The position numbers were made by a program, and so were the translations under genes. The notes under the pieces are model-generated. The model was not told the origin of the DNA, did not search any database, and saw nothing but the letters and a program-made list of their open reading frames with translations. 64,000 nucleotides of DNA from Morganella psychrotolerans (GTDB taxonomy: Bacteria > Pseudomonadota > Gammaproteobacteria > Enterobacterales > Enterobacteriaceae), in assembly GCF_001676055.1 (NCBI RefSeq), contig NZ_LZEX01000002.1, positions 1 to 64,000 of the forward strand, read 5' to 3'. This document shows, in pieces, positions 53,561 to 62,726 of the stretch (within the stretch, counting starts at the first letter, position 1; every line of letters begins with the position of its first letter).

Positions 53561-55450
53561 TCAGGATTGAGCAAGAAAGGCCTTATCATCCAGAACCCGC
53601 AGGGGTTCAATCGCGCTCTCTTTTTTGATGACAAGTGACGGATCAGAACGCAGACAAACACCGCCGTAGTGCCCGCCGACAGTGAATGTACAAACCTGGA
53701 TATAGCGCTGTGCCACCTTCGGCAGGCACCAGAGCTGCTGGTAAACATTCTCCTGTCCGCCAAAATTGCCATGGGTTTCATCCAGCATTTTATCCCCGCT
53801 GTCCACCAGCCCGATATTGTCGCCGCAACGTCCGGCTATCGGTTTCACGGCATAGCCGGTACGGCGTAATTCATCACTGATGTCAAACTCCGTATCAAGC
53901 AAATAAGGATGATGCGGAAAAAGTGACCAGAGGATCGGCAAAATAGCTTTATTACCGGGGATCACTGTCCATAGCGGCTCAAAAACACTGATTTCAGGGC
54001 GCAGCAGCACATCAATCAGCCGGACATCATTATGATGCGGATGTCCGGTACGGATAGGCAGCACTGAGTGTGTGCGGTCATTTTCACTCTCTTTACGCAG
54101 CTGCTCCAGAGCGGTTTCCCAGGCCCAGGTTTTCCAGACGCATTGCAGTACCCGCCCTTCACCGTCAATCACCTGCCCGGTTTCATTCCAGGTCAGTTCA
54201 TCCAGACCGTGAATGATCCGACATCCGTAACCCGCGGCAATGATAGTTTGCGCCATAAAGAGCGCATGATAGTTTTCCTCACCATCATTGTCCTGCATGA
54301 TATGAATAAAGGGTTTTGCTGACGTGTGTTTCCAGGTATCGGTCAGAATGTCACGCAGATCTTCGCCCGGATCACGACCTTCAGTCAGTCCGCCCTGCTC
54401 CGCCCACCGTTTAATAATAAGGCTGGCTTCTGTATGACAGGATGCGGAATCTGCATTATATTCATAGACTTTCAGACCCCGTTCGTCCATACAAAAATCC
54501 AGGCGCCCGGTTACCATATCATGACGTCGCCCCTGCCATGAGCGCCGCAGCCGTGGCCAGAGGATCTCAGGGATATTGAATAATTTCAGCAGATTATCAT
54601 CTTTCAAAACTTTTTCTGTGGCGTGCAGATACATCAGATGAACTTCATTGGTCGCCTGAATCAGTGCGTGTTCTGCGGTATCTGAAATAGTGAAATATTC
54701 ATGGGGATCTGCATTCAGAATGCATCCCTTTTTCGCATTGATATAGGTCTGTTCGAGCGGATCCGCTTCATTCAGCCATGTACCGGTGAAATCGGCATTG
54801 TCACTCAGGCGCGCGGCATGAAGTGTCAGCAGCTCAGGATTAATTGCCGGCTCATGATAAGCGTGCTCATCATCATCAGTCTGGATCATCCAGCCAAGAA
54901 TATGTGTATCAGAGAACGTATCCGTCAGGGTGTAACAGCCATTTTCGGTTGTCATCGGTAATTCACGGGTCCATTGCTGACCCTGCGGTAATTTATGATG
55001 AATAACATTCTGTTCCGCAACGCGGACTTTACCGTCACAAACCTGTGTGATAACCGCCACATGACCTGTGCGCTCAAACTCTCCGCACGCCTGCCAGATA
55101 AGCAGGCTGCCCGCGACCGGTTTCCGGCGGCTGCCGTTGGCAAAAGCATGCAATGGCAAAATGCCGTCATCCGTTACATGACGCAAAAAACGCAGTGAAA
55201 AAATCTCATGCGCCATACCGACATCAGTAAATACCATACCGTAATTGAGATACAAAAAGCGGCGCGAAAATTCGACACACTGCCATTTATATCCCATATA
55301 TTCATTGCCGATATAACTGCGGAAGGAGATATCATCCTCTTTCTGCGCATCAGTCATAGAATCGTAATCTGATGAATAGATAGCCACACCGCCGGGTGCA
55401 TAGCCCAACAATGCCCCGAAAGGTTCATGTTCTGTGATTGTTATACTCAT
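53561..55450 (-). CDS. gss: Glutathionylspermidine synthetase/amidase
   Basis: A 629-residue bifunctional enzyme. The N-terminal CHAP-type amidase has the nucleophile Cys58 in KWQCVEFSRRF and the catalytic His in TGHVAVITQV; it hydrolyses glutathionylspermidine. The C-terminal ATP-grasp synthetase (about 200-629; CMDERGLKVYEYNADSASCH in part, RTGHPHHNDVRLIDV) makes glutathionylspermidine from glutathione, spermidine and ATP. Order and length match E. coli Gss. Such conjugates are linked to redox and stationary-phase stress. It appears monocistronic. Confidence 0.95.
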   Translation of the reverse strand: MSITITEHEPFGALLGYAPGGVAIYSSDYDSMTDAQKEDDISFRSYIGNEYMGYKWQCVEFSRRFLYLNYGMVFTDVGMAHEIFSLRFLRHVTDDGILPLHAFANGSRRKPVAGSLLIWQACGEFERTGHVAVITQVCDGKVRVAEQNVIHHKLPQGQQWTRELPMTTENGCYTLTDTFSDTHILGWMIQTDDDEHAYHEPAINPELLTLHAARLSDNADFTGTWLNEADPLEQTYINAKKGCILNADPHEYFTISDTAEHALIQATNEVHLMYLHATEKVLKDDNLLKLFNIPEILWPRLRRSWQGRRHDMVTGRLDFCMDERGLKVYEYNADSASCHTEASLIIKRWAEQGGLTEGRDPGEDLRDILTDTWKHTSAKPFIHIMQDNDGEENYHALFMAQTIIAAGYGCRIIHGLDELTWNETGQVIDGEGRVLQCVWKTWAWETALEQLRKESENDRTHSVLPIRTGHPHHNDVRLIDVLLRPEISVFEPLWTVIPGNKAILPILWSLFPHHPYLLDTEFDISDELRRTGYAVKPIAGRCGDNIGLVDSGDKMLDETHGNFGGQENVYQQLWCLPKVAQRYIQVCTFTVGGHYGGVCLRSDPSLVIKKESAIEPLRVLDDKAFLAQS

Positions 55451-55521
55451 AATGCGGCCTTACTGAAATTAATTAGATTGCAAATATGTGCTTACTAATA
55501 ATTCAGTATACGCCCGCTCAT

Positions 55522-55556
55522 AAAAAAAAACACCGGGGCTTTTCAGCCACGGTGTC
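55522..55556 (-). terminator. Terminator of the UacT-like permease gene
   Basis: On the minus strand ACACCG...CGGTGT with a GGCTGAAAAGCC inner hairpin, followed by T9. Confidence 0.85.
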
Positions 55557-55590
55557 AATTACTCTGCCGGGTTATATTTTAAGATTTAAC

Positions 55591-56952
55591 TCACACCGCC
55601 GGGTTTTCTTTTTTCGGATGATAACCATTAAAAAAGACATTCAGTACAACCGCACTGACTGTTGCCAGCAAGATCCCGCTGTGCAGTAATGGCTGTAAAA
55701 ACAGCGGTAATTTGGCAAAAAACCCGCTGGACAATGTCGGTGTCAGACCAACCCCCAGGCTTATCGCCACAATATAAAGATTGTAGGAGTTTCCGTTGTA
55801 ATCCACACGGGACAGAATGCGGATCCCGGTAGCCAGCACCATACCGAACATCACCAGCCCCGCACCGCCTAACACAAATTGCGGAATAGACGCGATAATC
55901 ACCGCCATCTTCGGCAGCAGCCCGAAGATTATCAAAATCACACCGGATGCCACACACACCCAGCGACTGTGAACTTTTGTCACCCCCACCAGCCCGACAT
56001 TCTGAGAAAATGAGGTATGCGGGAAGCTGTTAAACAATCCCCCGATGACGGTTCCGATTCCATCCACCCGCAGTCCGCGTACCACATCATCCTTGGTAAC
56101 CGGTCTGCCGACAATTTCTCCCAGTGCCAGAAACATCCCCATAGATTCAATAAAAACAATCAGCAGCACAATACTGAGCGTGATAATAGAGACCGGTTCA
56201 AAGGTAGGCGTACCCAGCGCCATCGGCGTGACCAGTTTGAACCAGGGCGCATCGGCATAACCGTCAAAGCTCACTTCATTGCACATCAGTGATAAAACAA
56301 AACCAAATATAATCCCCAGCAATACCGAGATATTGCACAGAAAACCTTTACAGAAACGGGTGACAAACAGAATAAACAGCAGAACGGCAAAGGAAATGCC
56401 GAGGTAGAGCGGATGACCATATTCGGGATTGCCTTTTCCGCCTGCCGCCCAGTCAATGCCCACCTGCATAATACTCAGGCCGATAGAGGTGATAACAATG
56501 CCGGTGACCATGTTAGGGAAAAGCGGCATCATTTTTCCCATTAACGGTACTATCAGCGTGGTAATCAATCCGGCCGCAATAGTTGCGCCAAAAATCCCCA
56601 TCAGACCAATATCCGGATTTGCCCCGATAGCCAGCATCGGCGTCACCGCTGCAAAGGTTACCGACATAATCACCGGCAAACGGATCCCTGCAAATTTTCC
56701 GATACCAATACACTGAAGCAACGTGACAATACCACAGCAAAACAAATCAGAACTGATAAGCAGAGTCACCACCTCCTTACTCAGCCCCAGCCGGTCACCT
56801 ATTACCAACGGCACCGCCACTGCGCCGGCATACATCACTAATACATGTTGCAGCCCTAACATCAGTAACTTACCGGCGGGCAGTATCTCTTCAACTTCGT
56901 CTATAACGGGTTTTACCGGTTCCTGCGCTTGATCCACACTATGATTGCTCAT
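55591..56952 (-). CDS. uacT: Uric acid permease
   Basis: A 453-residue NCS2-family permease, nearly superposable on E. coli UacT (YgfU): LLMLGLQHVLVMYAGAVAVP, IMSVTFAAVTPMLAIG, QVGIDWAAGGKGNPEYG and SFPHTSFSQNVGLVGVT. It is a high-affinity proton-coupled uric acid importer of the inner membrane. I start at ATG 56952, preceded by GGGAG; a longer open frame to 57081 reads through hairpins and is probably leader. It ends about 30 residues earlier than E. coli YgfU. The AegA/UacF-like oxidoreductase three kilobases away would use the imported urate. Confidence 0.92.
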   Translation of the reverse strand: MSNHSVDQAQEPVKPVIDEVEEILPAGKLLMLGLQHVLVMYAGAVAVPLVIGDRLGLSKEVVTLLISSDLFCCGIVTLLQCIGIGKFAGIRLPVIMSVTFAAVTPMLAIGANPDIGLMGIFGATIAAGLITTLIVPLMGKMMPLFPNMVTGIVITSIGLSIMQVGIDWAAGGKGNPEYGHPLYLGISFAVLLFILFVTRFCKGFLCNISVLLGIIFGFVLSLMCNEVSFDGYADAPWFKLVTPMALGTPTFEPVSIITLSIVLLIVFIESMGMFLALGEIVGRPVTKDDVVRGLRVDGIGTVIGGLFNSFPHTSFSQNVGLVGVTKVHSRWVCVASGVILIIFGLLPKMAVIIASIPQFVLGGAGLVMFGMVLATGIRILSRVDYNGNSYNLYIVAISLGVGLTPTLSSGFFAKLPLFLQPLLHSGILLATVSAVVLNVFFNGYHPKKENPAV

Positions 56953-57045
56953 GAAACAGACTCCCTTACAACCGGGGCCCCCCGGCTTCGATTCGAAGAT
57001 CGCGGAAAATGACACCCGGCAGCTGGGTGTCTCACTGTGATTCAC
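56953..57045 (-). promoter_or_regulatory. Structured leader of uacT
   Basis: On the minus strand, three hairpin-forming palindromes follow one another before the start codon: GACACCC...GGGTGTC (57011-57031), CTTCGAATCGAAG (56986-56998) and CCGGGGGGCCCCGG (56972-56985). The last is just upstream of the ribosome binding site. A regulatory role (attenuation, riboswitch or protein binding) is possible but unproven. Confidence 0.4.
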
Positions 57046-57126
57046 ATGGAGAACAAACCCGGCACGGCATCTGTTCATCATTTAATCAATTGAGCAAAAT
57101 CCAGACCAAACCCGTTTTCAGGCAAA

Positions 57127-57163
57127 ATAAAAGCCGCATTCCGTGACGGCATGCGGCTTTTTG
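57127..57163. terminator. Bidirectional terminator hairpin upstream of uacT
   Basis: AAGCCGCAT, loop of about 11 bases, ATGCGGCTT with T5 after and A-run before. Between here and 57345 I see no gene, so it may insulate uacT from upstream minus-strand transcription. Confidence 0.75.
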
Positions 57164-57345
57164 TACCTGAATGCGATATAAAAACGCGATGCATCCCGCA
57201 TTTTTATCAATCCTGTTTTATGTAATATTTCAGTCAGGTAACGGTGATAATCGATTGCCTTCTCAATTTAATAATGTCGTTATCACATTGATAGCGGGCT
57301 ATCACCGGTCATTTTTACCACCGGATCTGTCAGTAAAAACACAAT

Positions 57346-57386
57346 AAAAAACGGCCTGCCGGTATTATTTCCGGCAGACCGTTTTA
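57346..57386 (-). terminator. Terminator of the BapA-like gene
   Basis: On the minus strand CGGTCTGCCGG, loop AAATAATA, CCGGCAGGCCG, followed by T6. Confidence 0.85.
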
Positions 57387-57426
57387 TATTCTGCCCAAAT
57401 AAGCAGAACAGACAAAATAGTAACAA

Positions 57427-58650
57427 TCAGAACAGAGTGGTGTGCGTTTCTGTTAACAGTGTAAGATCCGGACTGACCATATCATGAGCAATAAACTCGG
57501 CCGGGGAGAATGTATCGTTCTGCACGTAATCCGTCACATCACTTTGCGTAGCAGCATCCTCAGCAGGTAAATATTGCAGCAGATGATCAAGAGTCAGTGA
57601 CTCCTCATTATCAGATAATAAATCATCCGGCAGTAATGGCGATATCACATCATCATTCACTATCTCTGCCGGCAGTTCAGTTCCGTTATGCTGACCAGTC
57701 GTGTCATACATAATTTTAAACACATCAGAGTCCGGTCCGGTCAGACCATTACCTTCAACACATGCCGTATAATTATAGGTATGACCTTCTTCAAAGCGCC
57801 CGGTGACATCATCAAATGTCCATTGACCGTCATCATTCACTGTAGCGTAACCAATCCGGATCCCGTCACGGGATACCGCAACCGTCTGATCGTCACTGAG
57901 AACGCCCTCAATATGTCCGTTTAATACAGGGGTTACCAATGGATTTTCCGGGTCAGGCAGGCCTGAATCATTCACCGTATCAATATTAGCGACGGCAGTA
58001 ATCAACGGTGAAATACCGGTATTATCGGTATCGGTATTACTGTCATCTTTGCCGTCAGTGCCGGGCTCTTTGCCGTCAGTGCCGGGCTCTTTGCCGGTAT
58101 TTCCGTTATCTTTACTGCCTGAGTCAGTATTTCCGTTTGATGAGTCATCATTATTATGACTATCACCTGACTTATGGTCTTTAGCTACGGCAACTGCGAC
58201 ACCCGCACCGGCGGTAAGACCGAGGAAAGCCAGTAACTCCCAGCCGATACCGGATGACTCCCAGGTAATCGGCGCAAGGATCTTGTCACCCTGCTGCTGA
58301 ACAGATGCTTGTTTATCTGCCATGTTGCCGATATTGTCATGCTCCACCGCAGACTGAGGTGTATAGTCATGCACCTGCTTACCCGCCGTTTCTCCGATAA
58401 TCTGTCCCGGAACCAGATAATAATCCTCAATAATAATGGAAGGTTCTTCTTCGCCCATTAAAAATAATTTCAGACTATTACCATCACGAACCATGATTAC
58501 CTTTTGGGGAGCTGCGTTAGTTTGTTTATCCACTAACACATAATCCACCCCGGGGATGGCCTTCAGCACACTTACCCCATTTTTTACGAATGGAGCGGCT
58601 TTTTTCGTAATGCGGGTTGCTTTATCAACAACACCTATAACGATGGGCAT
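57427..58650 (-). CDS. Miniature BapA-like secreted protein
   Basis: A 407-residue acidic protein. The N-terminal part (about 1-130) is a BapA-prefix-like beta region (VDYVLVDKQTNAAPQKVIMVRDG in part, then GDKILAPITWES), followed by a hydrophobic GWELLAFLGLTAGAGVAVAVA-type segment (about 137-157). Next is a Ser/Asn/Asp/Gly-rich linker with a direct repeat GKEPGTD (about 160-212), and one Bap/Ig-like domain (about 215-320). The C-terminus (about 350-407) is acidic and hydrophobic like type I secretion signals. Full BapA proteins have thousands of residues, so this is a minimal version. No type I secretion genes are adjacent. No signal peptide is seen. Confidence 0.75.
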   Translation of the reverse strand: MPIVIGVVDKATRITKKAAPFVKNGVSVLKAIPGVDYVLVDKQTNAAPQKVIMVRDGNSLKLFLMGEEEPSIIIEDYYLVPGQIIGETAGKQVHDYTPQSAVEHDNIGNMADKQASVQQQGDKILAPITWESSGIGWELLAFLGLTAGAGVAVAVAKDHKSGDSHNNDDSSNGNTDSGSKDNGNTGKEPGTDGKEPGTDGKDDSNTDTDNTGISPLITAVANIDTVNDSGLPDPENPLVTPVLNGHIEGVLSDDQTVAVSRDGIRIGYATVNDDGQWTFDDVTGRFEEGHTYNYTACVEGNGLTGPDSDVFKIMYDTTGQHNGTELPAEIVNDDVISPLLPDDLLSDNEESLTLDHLLQYLPAEDAATQSDVTDYVQNDTFSPAEFIAHDMVSPDLTLLTETHTTLF

Positions 58651-59295
58651 GTTATGTAACTCCTGTATATAAAATGAAGCAGGTGCCTGTCGAATGAATC
58701 TCTGATAAATCAGATTTGATTTTTCCCTGACATAGCCATTAGTTTTGCATCATTATTTATTAGCTGCAGCAGTATATATAACAAGAACGCTCTATCTTCA
58801 CAGAAATGTATAATGTCAGTATCACTGCAATAGTGTTCCCGATTTTACATACAAAGGACGGTAAAATGAATCATGTTTTTTATCCGGTATATTCCTAAAT
58901 ATATCCGGCAATCAATATCAGCCATGGGAAAAACGCATTTAACTTTCATAATAAGATAAATACTCTGAGTATAATGATTTTAACTTTAATAACCTTCATC
59001 ATAAAAGCCGTAGAAAGATGATTACACCTATGGGTTTTAAGTAAAATAAAATAAAATATCACCAACAGTGAAAATATCCGGAATTATCTTATAACCAACC
59101 ATTGGTTAGTTTTATTATAAAAAACTATCTCGCTGATTTTAAATGAATTTAATAAACCGTACTGACATCCATTAAAAACATATCAGGAATAACTGATTTT
59201 CGTTAATTCGCGTATAATGTTATTATCACAAGACAATTATTTTCATTATAGCCCGCACAATGGAGTGCCGGTAAAGAGCACCTGGATCTTAAGTT
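58651..59295. other. AT-rich intergenic region
   Basis: About 645 bases between the divergent BapA-like and FkbM-like genes. A TATAAT-like -10 (about 59213-59218) may serve the FkbM gene. No gene, RNA or repeat is supported. Confidence 0.5.
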
Positions 59296-60127
59296 ATGGA
59301 AAATAACATATCACGCGAATGCGATATCTATACAACCAGTGATAATTGTCACTATCTGCTCACATCAGGTCCGGATTATATTAGTGCACAGCTGCGTAAT
59401 GGCGAAGTCTGGGAAGCATTTACTGTCGATACCTGTAAAAAATTAACAGAAGATATTGATTCTGCTGTTTTGATCGACATTGGTGCAAACTTAGGTTCCT
59501 GGTCAATACCAATGAGTAAACATATCAGCAAAAAAAAATGGCACCGTTTACTCTTATGAGCCTCAGCGCCAGGTATATAATCAGCTTTGCGGAAATATAT
59601 TTTTAAATAAAATAACCAACTGTCTTGCACATAATTTTGCAATAGGCGACCACAATGGTGAAATTGACACTCCTGTTTTAGATGCTTTCACAGATCAAAA
59701 TCTTGGTGCCTTATCTCTGGATCCCGATGTATTTAAAGAGCAACGCCCCACACTTCCGGAGAAAACAGTTAAAACTCAGTTAAGTACTCTGAATAGTCTG
59801 GAACTTCCTCATGCACATTTAATTAAAATAAGTACAGAAGGAATGGAACTGGAAGTGCTCACCGGTGGAAAAGAATGGTTAATAAAATCAGGATATCCCT
59901 ATATCATTTTTAGAAACTGGGGAGATTACATGAAATCGACAATAGAAAAGAAAAAGAAAATACTGGCATTACTAAAAGATGAACTGGGCTATGACATAGT
60001 GGAAATTGGTGAGTTATATATTGCACAGCACAGTAAAAATACGGGAGCAAAGGTCTTTAGTACAGAAAATGGCTATAAAGTAAAAAAAGAAACTATCATG
60101 TATGGTATGGATTTTCTGTCAATGTGA
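59296..60127 (+). pseudogene. FkbM-family methyltransferase, frameshifted in an A9 tract
   Basis: Read as one frame after removing a base from A9 (59530-59538), the product has about 276 residues. It starts with SAM-binding VLIDIGANLGSWS (about 57-69) and continues YSYEPQRQVYNQLCGN, then FAIGDHNGEI and LIKISTEGMELEVLTGG. These are the standard FkbM blocks. As written, translation stops at 59559 after 87 residues. FkbM enzymes O-methylate sugars or other small molecules. A terminator at 60135 follows the true stop. No glycan genes are adjacent. The break is a third homopolymer frameshift in this window. Confidence 0.85.
59530..59538. other. A9 homopolymer causing the frameshift
   Basis: Nine A after the AGC serine codon. 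Eight would give Ser-Lys-Lys-Asn-Gly-Thr and keep the FkbM frame open to 60127. Confidence 0.85.
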
Positions 60128-60134
60128 TTAAAAT

Positions 60135-60164
60135 AAAAGGGCATATCATAATATGCCCTTTTAT
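60135..60164. terminator. Terminator after the FkbM-like gene
   Basis: AAAAGGGCATAT, loop CATA, ATATGCCCTTTT. Symmetrical; it may also end the convergent T6SS transcript. Confidence 0.85.
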
Positions 60165-60240
60165 CGAAACCGGATAACACACTTAAAAACGCAACAGAAA
60201 TCAGGAAATGGTATCAATCGCTCAGTTATATAAGACCGAC

Positions 60241-60735
60241 TTACCGGTAACTTAAACTAACCTGCTGCGTTTCCATGTCATAGGTTCCGTTAATACGTAA
60301 ATCTAACGGATAAGGATCCCAATAAACCAGGGTTCTTATTTCAAAAACAATCACACCGTATTGAGCATACTGATCTTTATCCGCCAGGGGAGAAATAATC
60401 AGTGAATCAGGAATAATTCTGTTTTCAAAACGTAATATCGCGTTACGCAGTTTCTCTTCAACCTGTTCCCAGGTCAATTGGCGGGCATACGCCCCGGTTA
60501 ACGGAGCGATACCATAATTAATAACTGAATCTACAACCGGCGATTTACTGTAGCGCTGTAATTGCCCTTCTGTATTTTCAGTACCAAGGATATTAAGAAG
60601 ATCACGCAATATCACCGAACGCATTCTACGTGAATCGAAATAAAATTTATCGACAGGCTCACGCCGCTCTTTCGGATGTTCATCGATCAACCGATCAAGC
60701 AATGCAGGAAGATATTGTTTTTTATTGTCCAACAT
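60241..60735 (-). CDS. tssE: T6SS baseplate protein TssE
   Basis: A 164-residue gp25-like protein (LLDRLIDEHP at the start; RDLLNILGT, then NYGIAPLTG and VEEKLRNAILRFENRI). The family's acidic-histidine core is the segment EEKLRNAILRFE. It is a wedge component of the T6SS baseplate in the cytosol. ATG 60735 overlaps the end of tagJ by 14 bases. Translation is on the minus strand, and the cluster's promoter is outside the window to the right. It is the last T6SS gene here. Confidence 0.85.
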   Translation of the reverse strand: MLDNKKQYLPALLDRLIDEHPKERREPVDKFYFDSRRMRSVILRDLLNILGTENTEGQLQRYSKSPVVDSVINYGIAPLTGAYARQLTWEQVEEKLRNAILRFENRIIPDSLIISPLADKDQYAQYGVIVFEIRTLVYWDPYPLDLRINGTYDMETQQVSLSYR

Positions 60736-61555
60736 TTTCGGTTTCAATATTTGCCATTACCATAGAAACTTTATTCAGCTCAGATAACGAATATTCACCC
60801 ATATCAGTAATAACCATTTTCCCGCCTTTACCTGTCAGGAAATATTCAGAGATTTGATCCCACTGAGTTTCAAAACCCAGTTTGATTTTATCACTGTCGG
60901 TATCACGTACAGGATAGCGAGCCGGGATATAACCATAAAATATATCGTTTTTGACTTTAACCTGTGCATGGATCCAAATAAGATCCAATAAATCCCGTGG
61001 TTTTACAATATTAATAGTTTCAATTTCTGCAAACGGAACCCAGCGATAGCCACCAGCAACAATAAATTCGCAAATCGGCCCTAAGCGGCTGTCGTTATCG
61101 GCCATCCAGGCAAAATCACCAATCATTTCACCACTACCACCGGCAGCCGGGGCATTTTCAAATGCCTGTAAACGCAATGCTTCTGATTTATCTAACTTAT
61201 TTTCAATCAGTAATTTATTCGCTTCCCAGATAGATTTCATCCACTCCGGTAACTCCTGCTGCAGCGTCATTGGCTCACGCTTTCCTTTCAGGATCTCTTC
61301 ACGTAAAATTTCACTGAATACTAAATTTTTATACAGTTCAAGCTGCTTATCATCATTATGCCCATCAATTAATGACCATGTTTCCAGCTGAACCATTGCC
61401 TTTTCCCAATAACCTTTCAGGCAATAGAGTTTAAACAGCGTTTCACGAAAAACTAAGTCACTCGGCTGTTGTTTTACCTTATTAAGCATCTCTTCAAAAA
61501 ATTCATCCAGTGATGAACCAGAAAGAATATCAGAGAGTTTTTGCGTTGTGGCCAT
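60722..61555 (-). CDS. tagJ: T6SS accessory protein TagJ/ImpE
   Basis: A 277-residue ImpE/TagJ-family protein (SciE-like): helical N-terminal half with FRETLFKLYCLKGYWEKAMVQL in part, then DFAWMADNDSRLGP, YRWVPFAEIETI and PRDLLDLIW. TagJ binds the sheath component TssB and modulates sheath assembly or recycling by ClpV. Start at ATG 61555, with AAGGA upstream. It overlaps tssE and lies 19 bases after tagK. Confidence 0.87.
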   Translation of the reverse strand: MATTQKLSDILSGSSLDEFFEEMLNKVKQQPSDLVFRETLFKLYCLKGYWEKAMVQLETWSLIDGHNDDKQLELYKNLVFSEILREEILKGKREPMTLQQELPEWMKSIWEANKLLIENKLDKSEALRLQAFENAPAAGGSGEMIGDFAWMADNDSRLGPICEFIVAGGYRWVPFAEIETINIVKPRDLLDLIWIHAQVKVKNDIFYGYIPARYPVRDTDSDKIKLGFETQWDQISEYFLTGKGGKMVITDMGEYSLSELNKVSMVMANIETENVGQ

Positions 61556-61574
61556 TATCAAAATCCTTAATTAA

Positions 61575-62402
61575 TTATAAACGGCTATCTAGGCCTAATT
61601 TATAGAGTTCCTTCGAAACAAGTGATGAAACCGAGTCTTTCGCATACGGAATTATTCCATTCGGAGCCAACATTCTGAGAATGTCGTAATCCTCATGCTC
61701 ATCCTGTGTTAAATCGACTTCTTCCATAGTTGATAGTTCACGCCAGACACGTTCCATAAATGCGGACGTTTCAAAAATACACTCCGTCAGATTCAGGTCT
61801 TTTATTTGCTCACAAAGCGAGTCAAAACTACCATCATCATCTGTTGTTAATTTTGCTTCCTGTGTAGGGTGATCTCCGTTCTGAAGAGAATCAATTTCTC
61901 CCCATAACAGAAATTTCTTATATTCAACTTCCAGTTTTTTTAATTCATCGCCATTCTTTCTGCTCTCTTCACTGGCATATTCCATTGAAATAAATCCCGC
62001 ACCCTGCGGTAATATTTCATGAATTTCAATATTACTGAAATCGACTTTCGTCGGAGTCAACTCAGTTAATGCTTCAATAACAGATGCTGACTGACTATTT
62101 TCAGCTGCAACAAATGAAAGCGAAAAATGGCCTATCTGAACTGTTGATCCGTAAATTAAGCGAACCTTTGTACCAAAAGGAACCTGCTGTTTATTTACAA
62201 AGCAAACCAGCTCCTGACAAATATTCTGTAAAACCGGCCCCGTATTGGTGTAATAAAATAAAACTTCAGTATCCTGACCGCTCCGGGATTGTAATGATAC
62301 ATTCGCCGTGAATGCATTAATAATCACCGGATTATCAATGGTATTTTGTTCAGTCAGCTTGACCGATCCTTTCCGGGTCGGCCAGTTAAAATGCAATAAC
62401 AT
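61575..62402 (-). CDS. tagK: T6SS-associated TagK-like (FHA-type) protein
   Basis: A 275-residue protein with an N-terminal FHA-like beta region (FTANVSLQSRSG, VPFGTKVRLIYGSTVQIGHFSLSF, partial) and a C-terminal acidic helical region (LCEQIKDLNL to the end, with DYDILRMLAPNGI). FHA-type TagK proteins in enterobacterial T6SS clusters are accessory and probably regulate assembly. The usual conserved FHA phosphothreonine-binding Arg/Ser/His set is not obvious, so phosphopeptide binding is uncertain. It lies three bases after the PAAR gene. Confidence 0.75.
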   Translation of the reverse strand: MLLHFNWPTRKGSVKLTEQNTIDNPVIINAFTANVSLQSRSGQDTEVLFYYTNTGPVLQNICQELVCFVNKQQVPFGTKVRLIYGSTVQIGHFSLSFVAAENSQSASVIEALTELTPTKVDFSNIEIHEILPQGAGFISMEYASEESRKNGDELKKLEVEYKKFLLWGEIDSLQNGDHPTQEAKLTTDDDGSFDSLCEQIKDLNLTECIFETSAFMERVWRELSTMEEVDLTQDEHEDYDILRMLAPNGIIPYAKDSVSSLVSKELYKLGLDSRL

Positions 62403-62405
62403 GAT

Positions 62406-62666
62406 TCAATGGCCAATAAAGACGTTACATGAGCCACTTGAAATGACGGTACCACACCCGCCACAATCTCCGGCACGGGCAGCCGGAATATTGTTTACAA
62501 AGACAGAACATGAAGCACTGGATATGCAACATTTAACGTGGATAGAGCAGCAAACCGGTGCTCCGATAAATGTTTGCGGAATATTATTGGTTGTTACATT
62601 ACATGACCCTGCTTCCACACATCCGCAGTGACAGGCAACATCACCCATTCGTGCTGCTGGTAACAT
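62406..62666 (-). CDS. PAAR-like T6SS spike tip protein
   Basis: An 86-residue protein unusually rich in cysteine (12 or so), with the repeating NVFINNIPAA-like strands of PAAR domains (AARMGDVACHCGCVEAGS, FVNNIPAARAGD, SSGSCNVFIG). PAAR proteins fold as a cone that binds metal and sharpens the VgrG spike. It is encoded between vgrG and tagK, which fits. No effector extension is fused. Confidence 0.85.
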   Translation of the reverse strand: MLPAARMGDVACHCGCVEAGSCNVTTNNIPQTFIGAPVCCSIHVKCCISSASCSVFVNNIPAARAGDCGGCGTVISSGSCNVFIGH

Positions 62667-62726
62667 ATTAGCTCCTTATGCTTCCATATTTCTGCTGGGA
62701 TATAGCCCCCTGAGGGGCTATATCGG

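Noticed and set aside
57118-57201. 27-residue minus-strand frame with a ribosome binding site near 57205
   Set aside because: Its second half is the terminator hairpin, and there is no sign of conservation or of a promoter.
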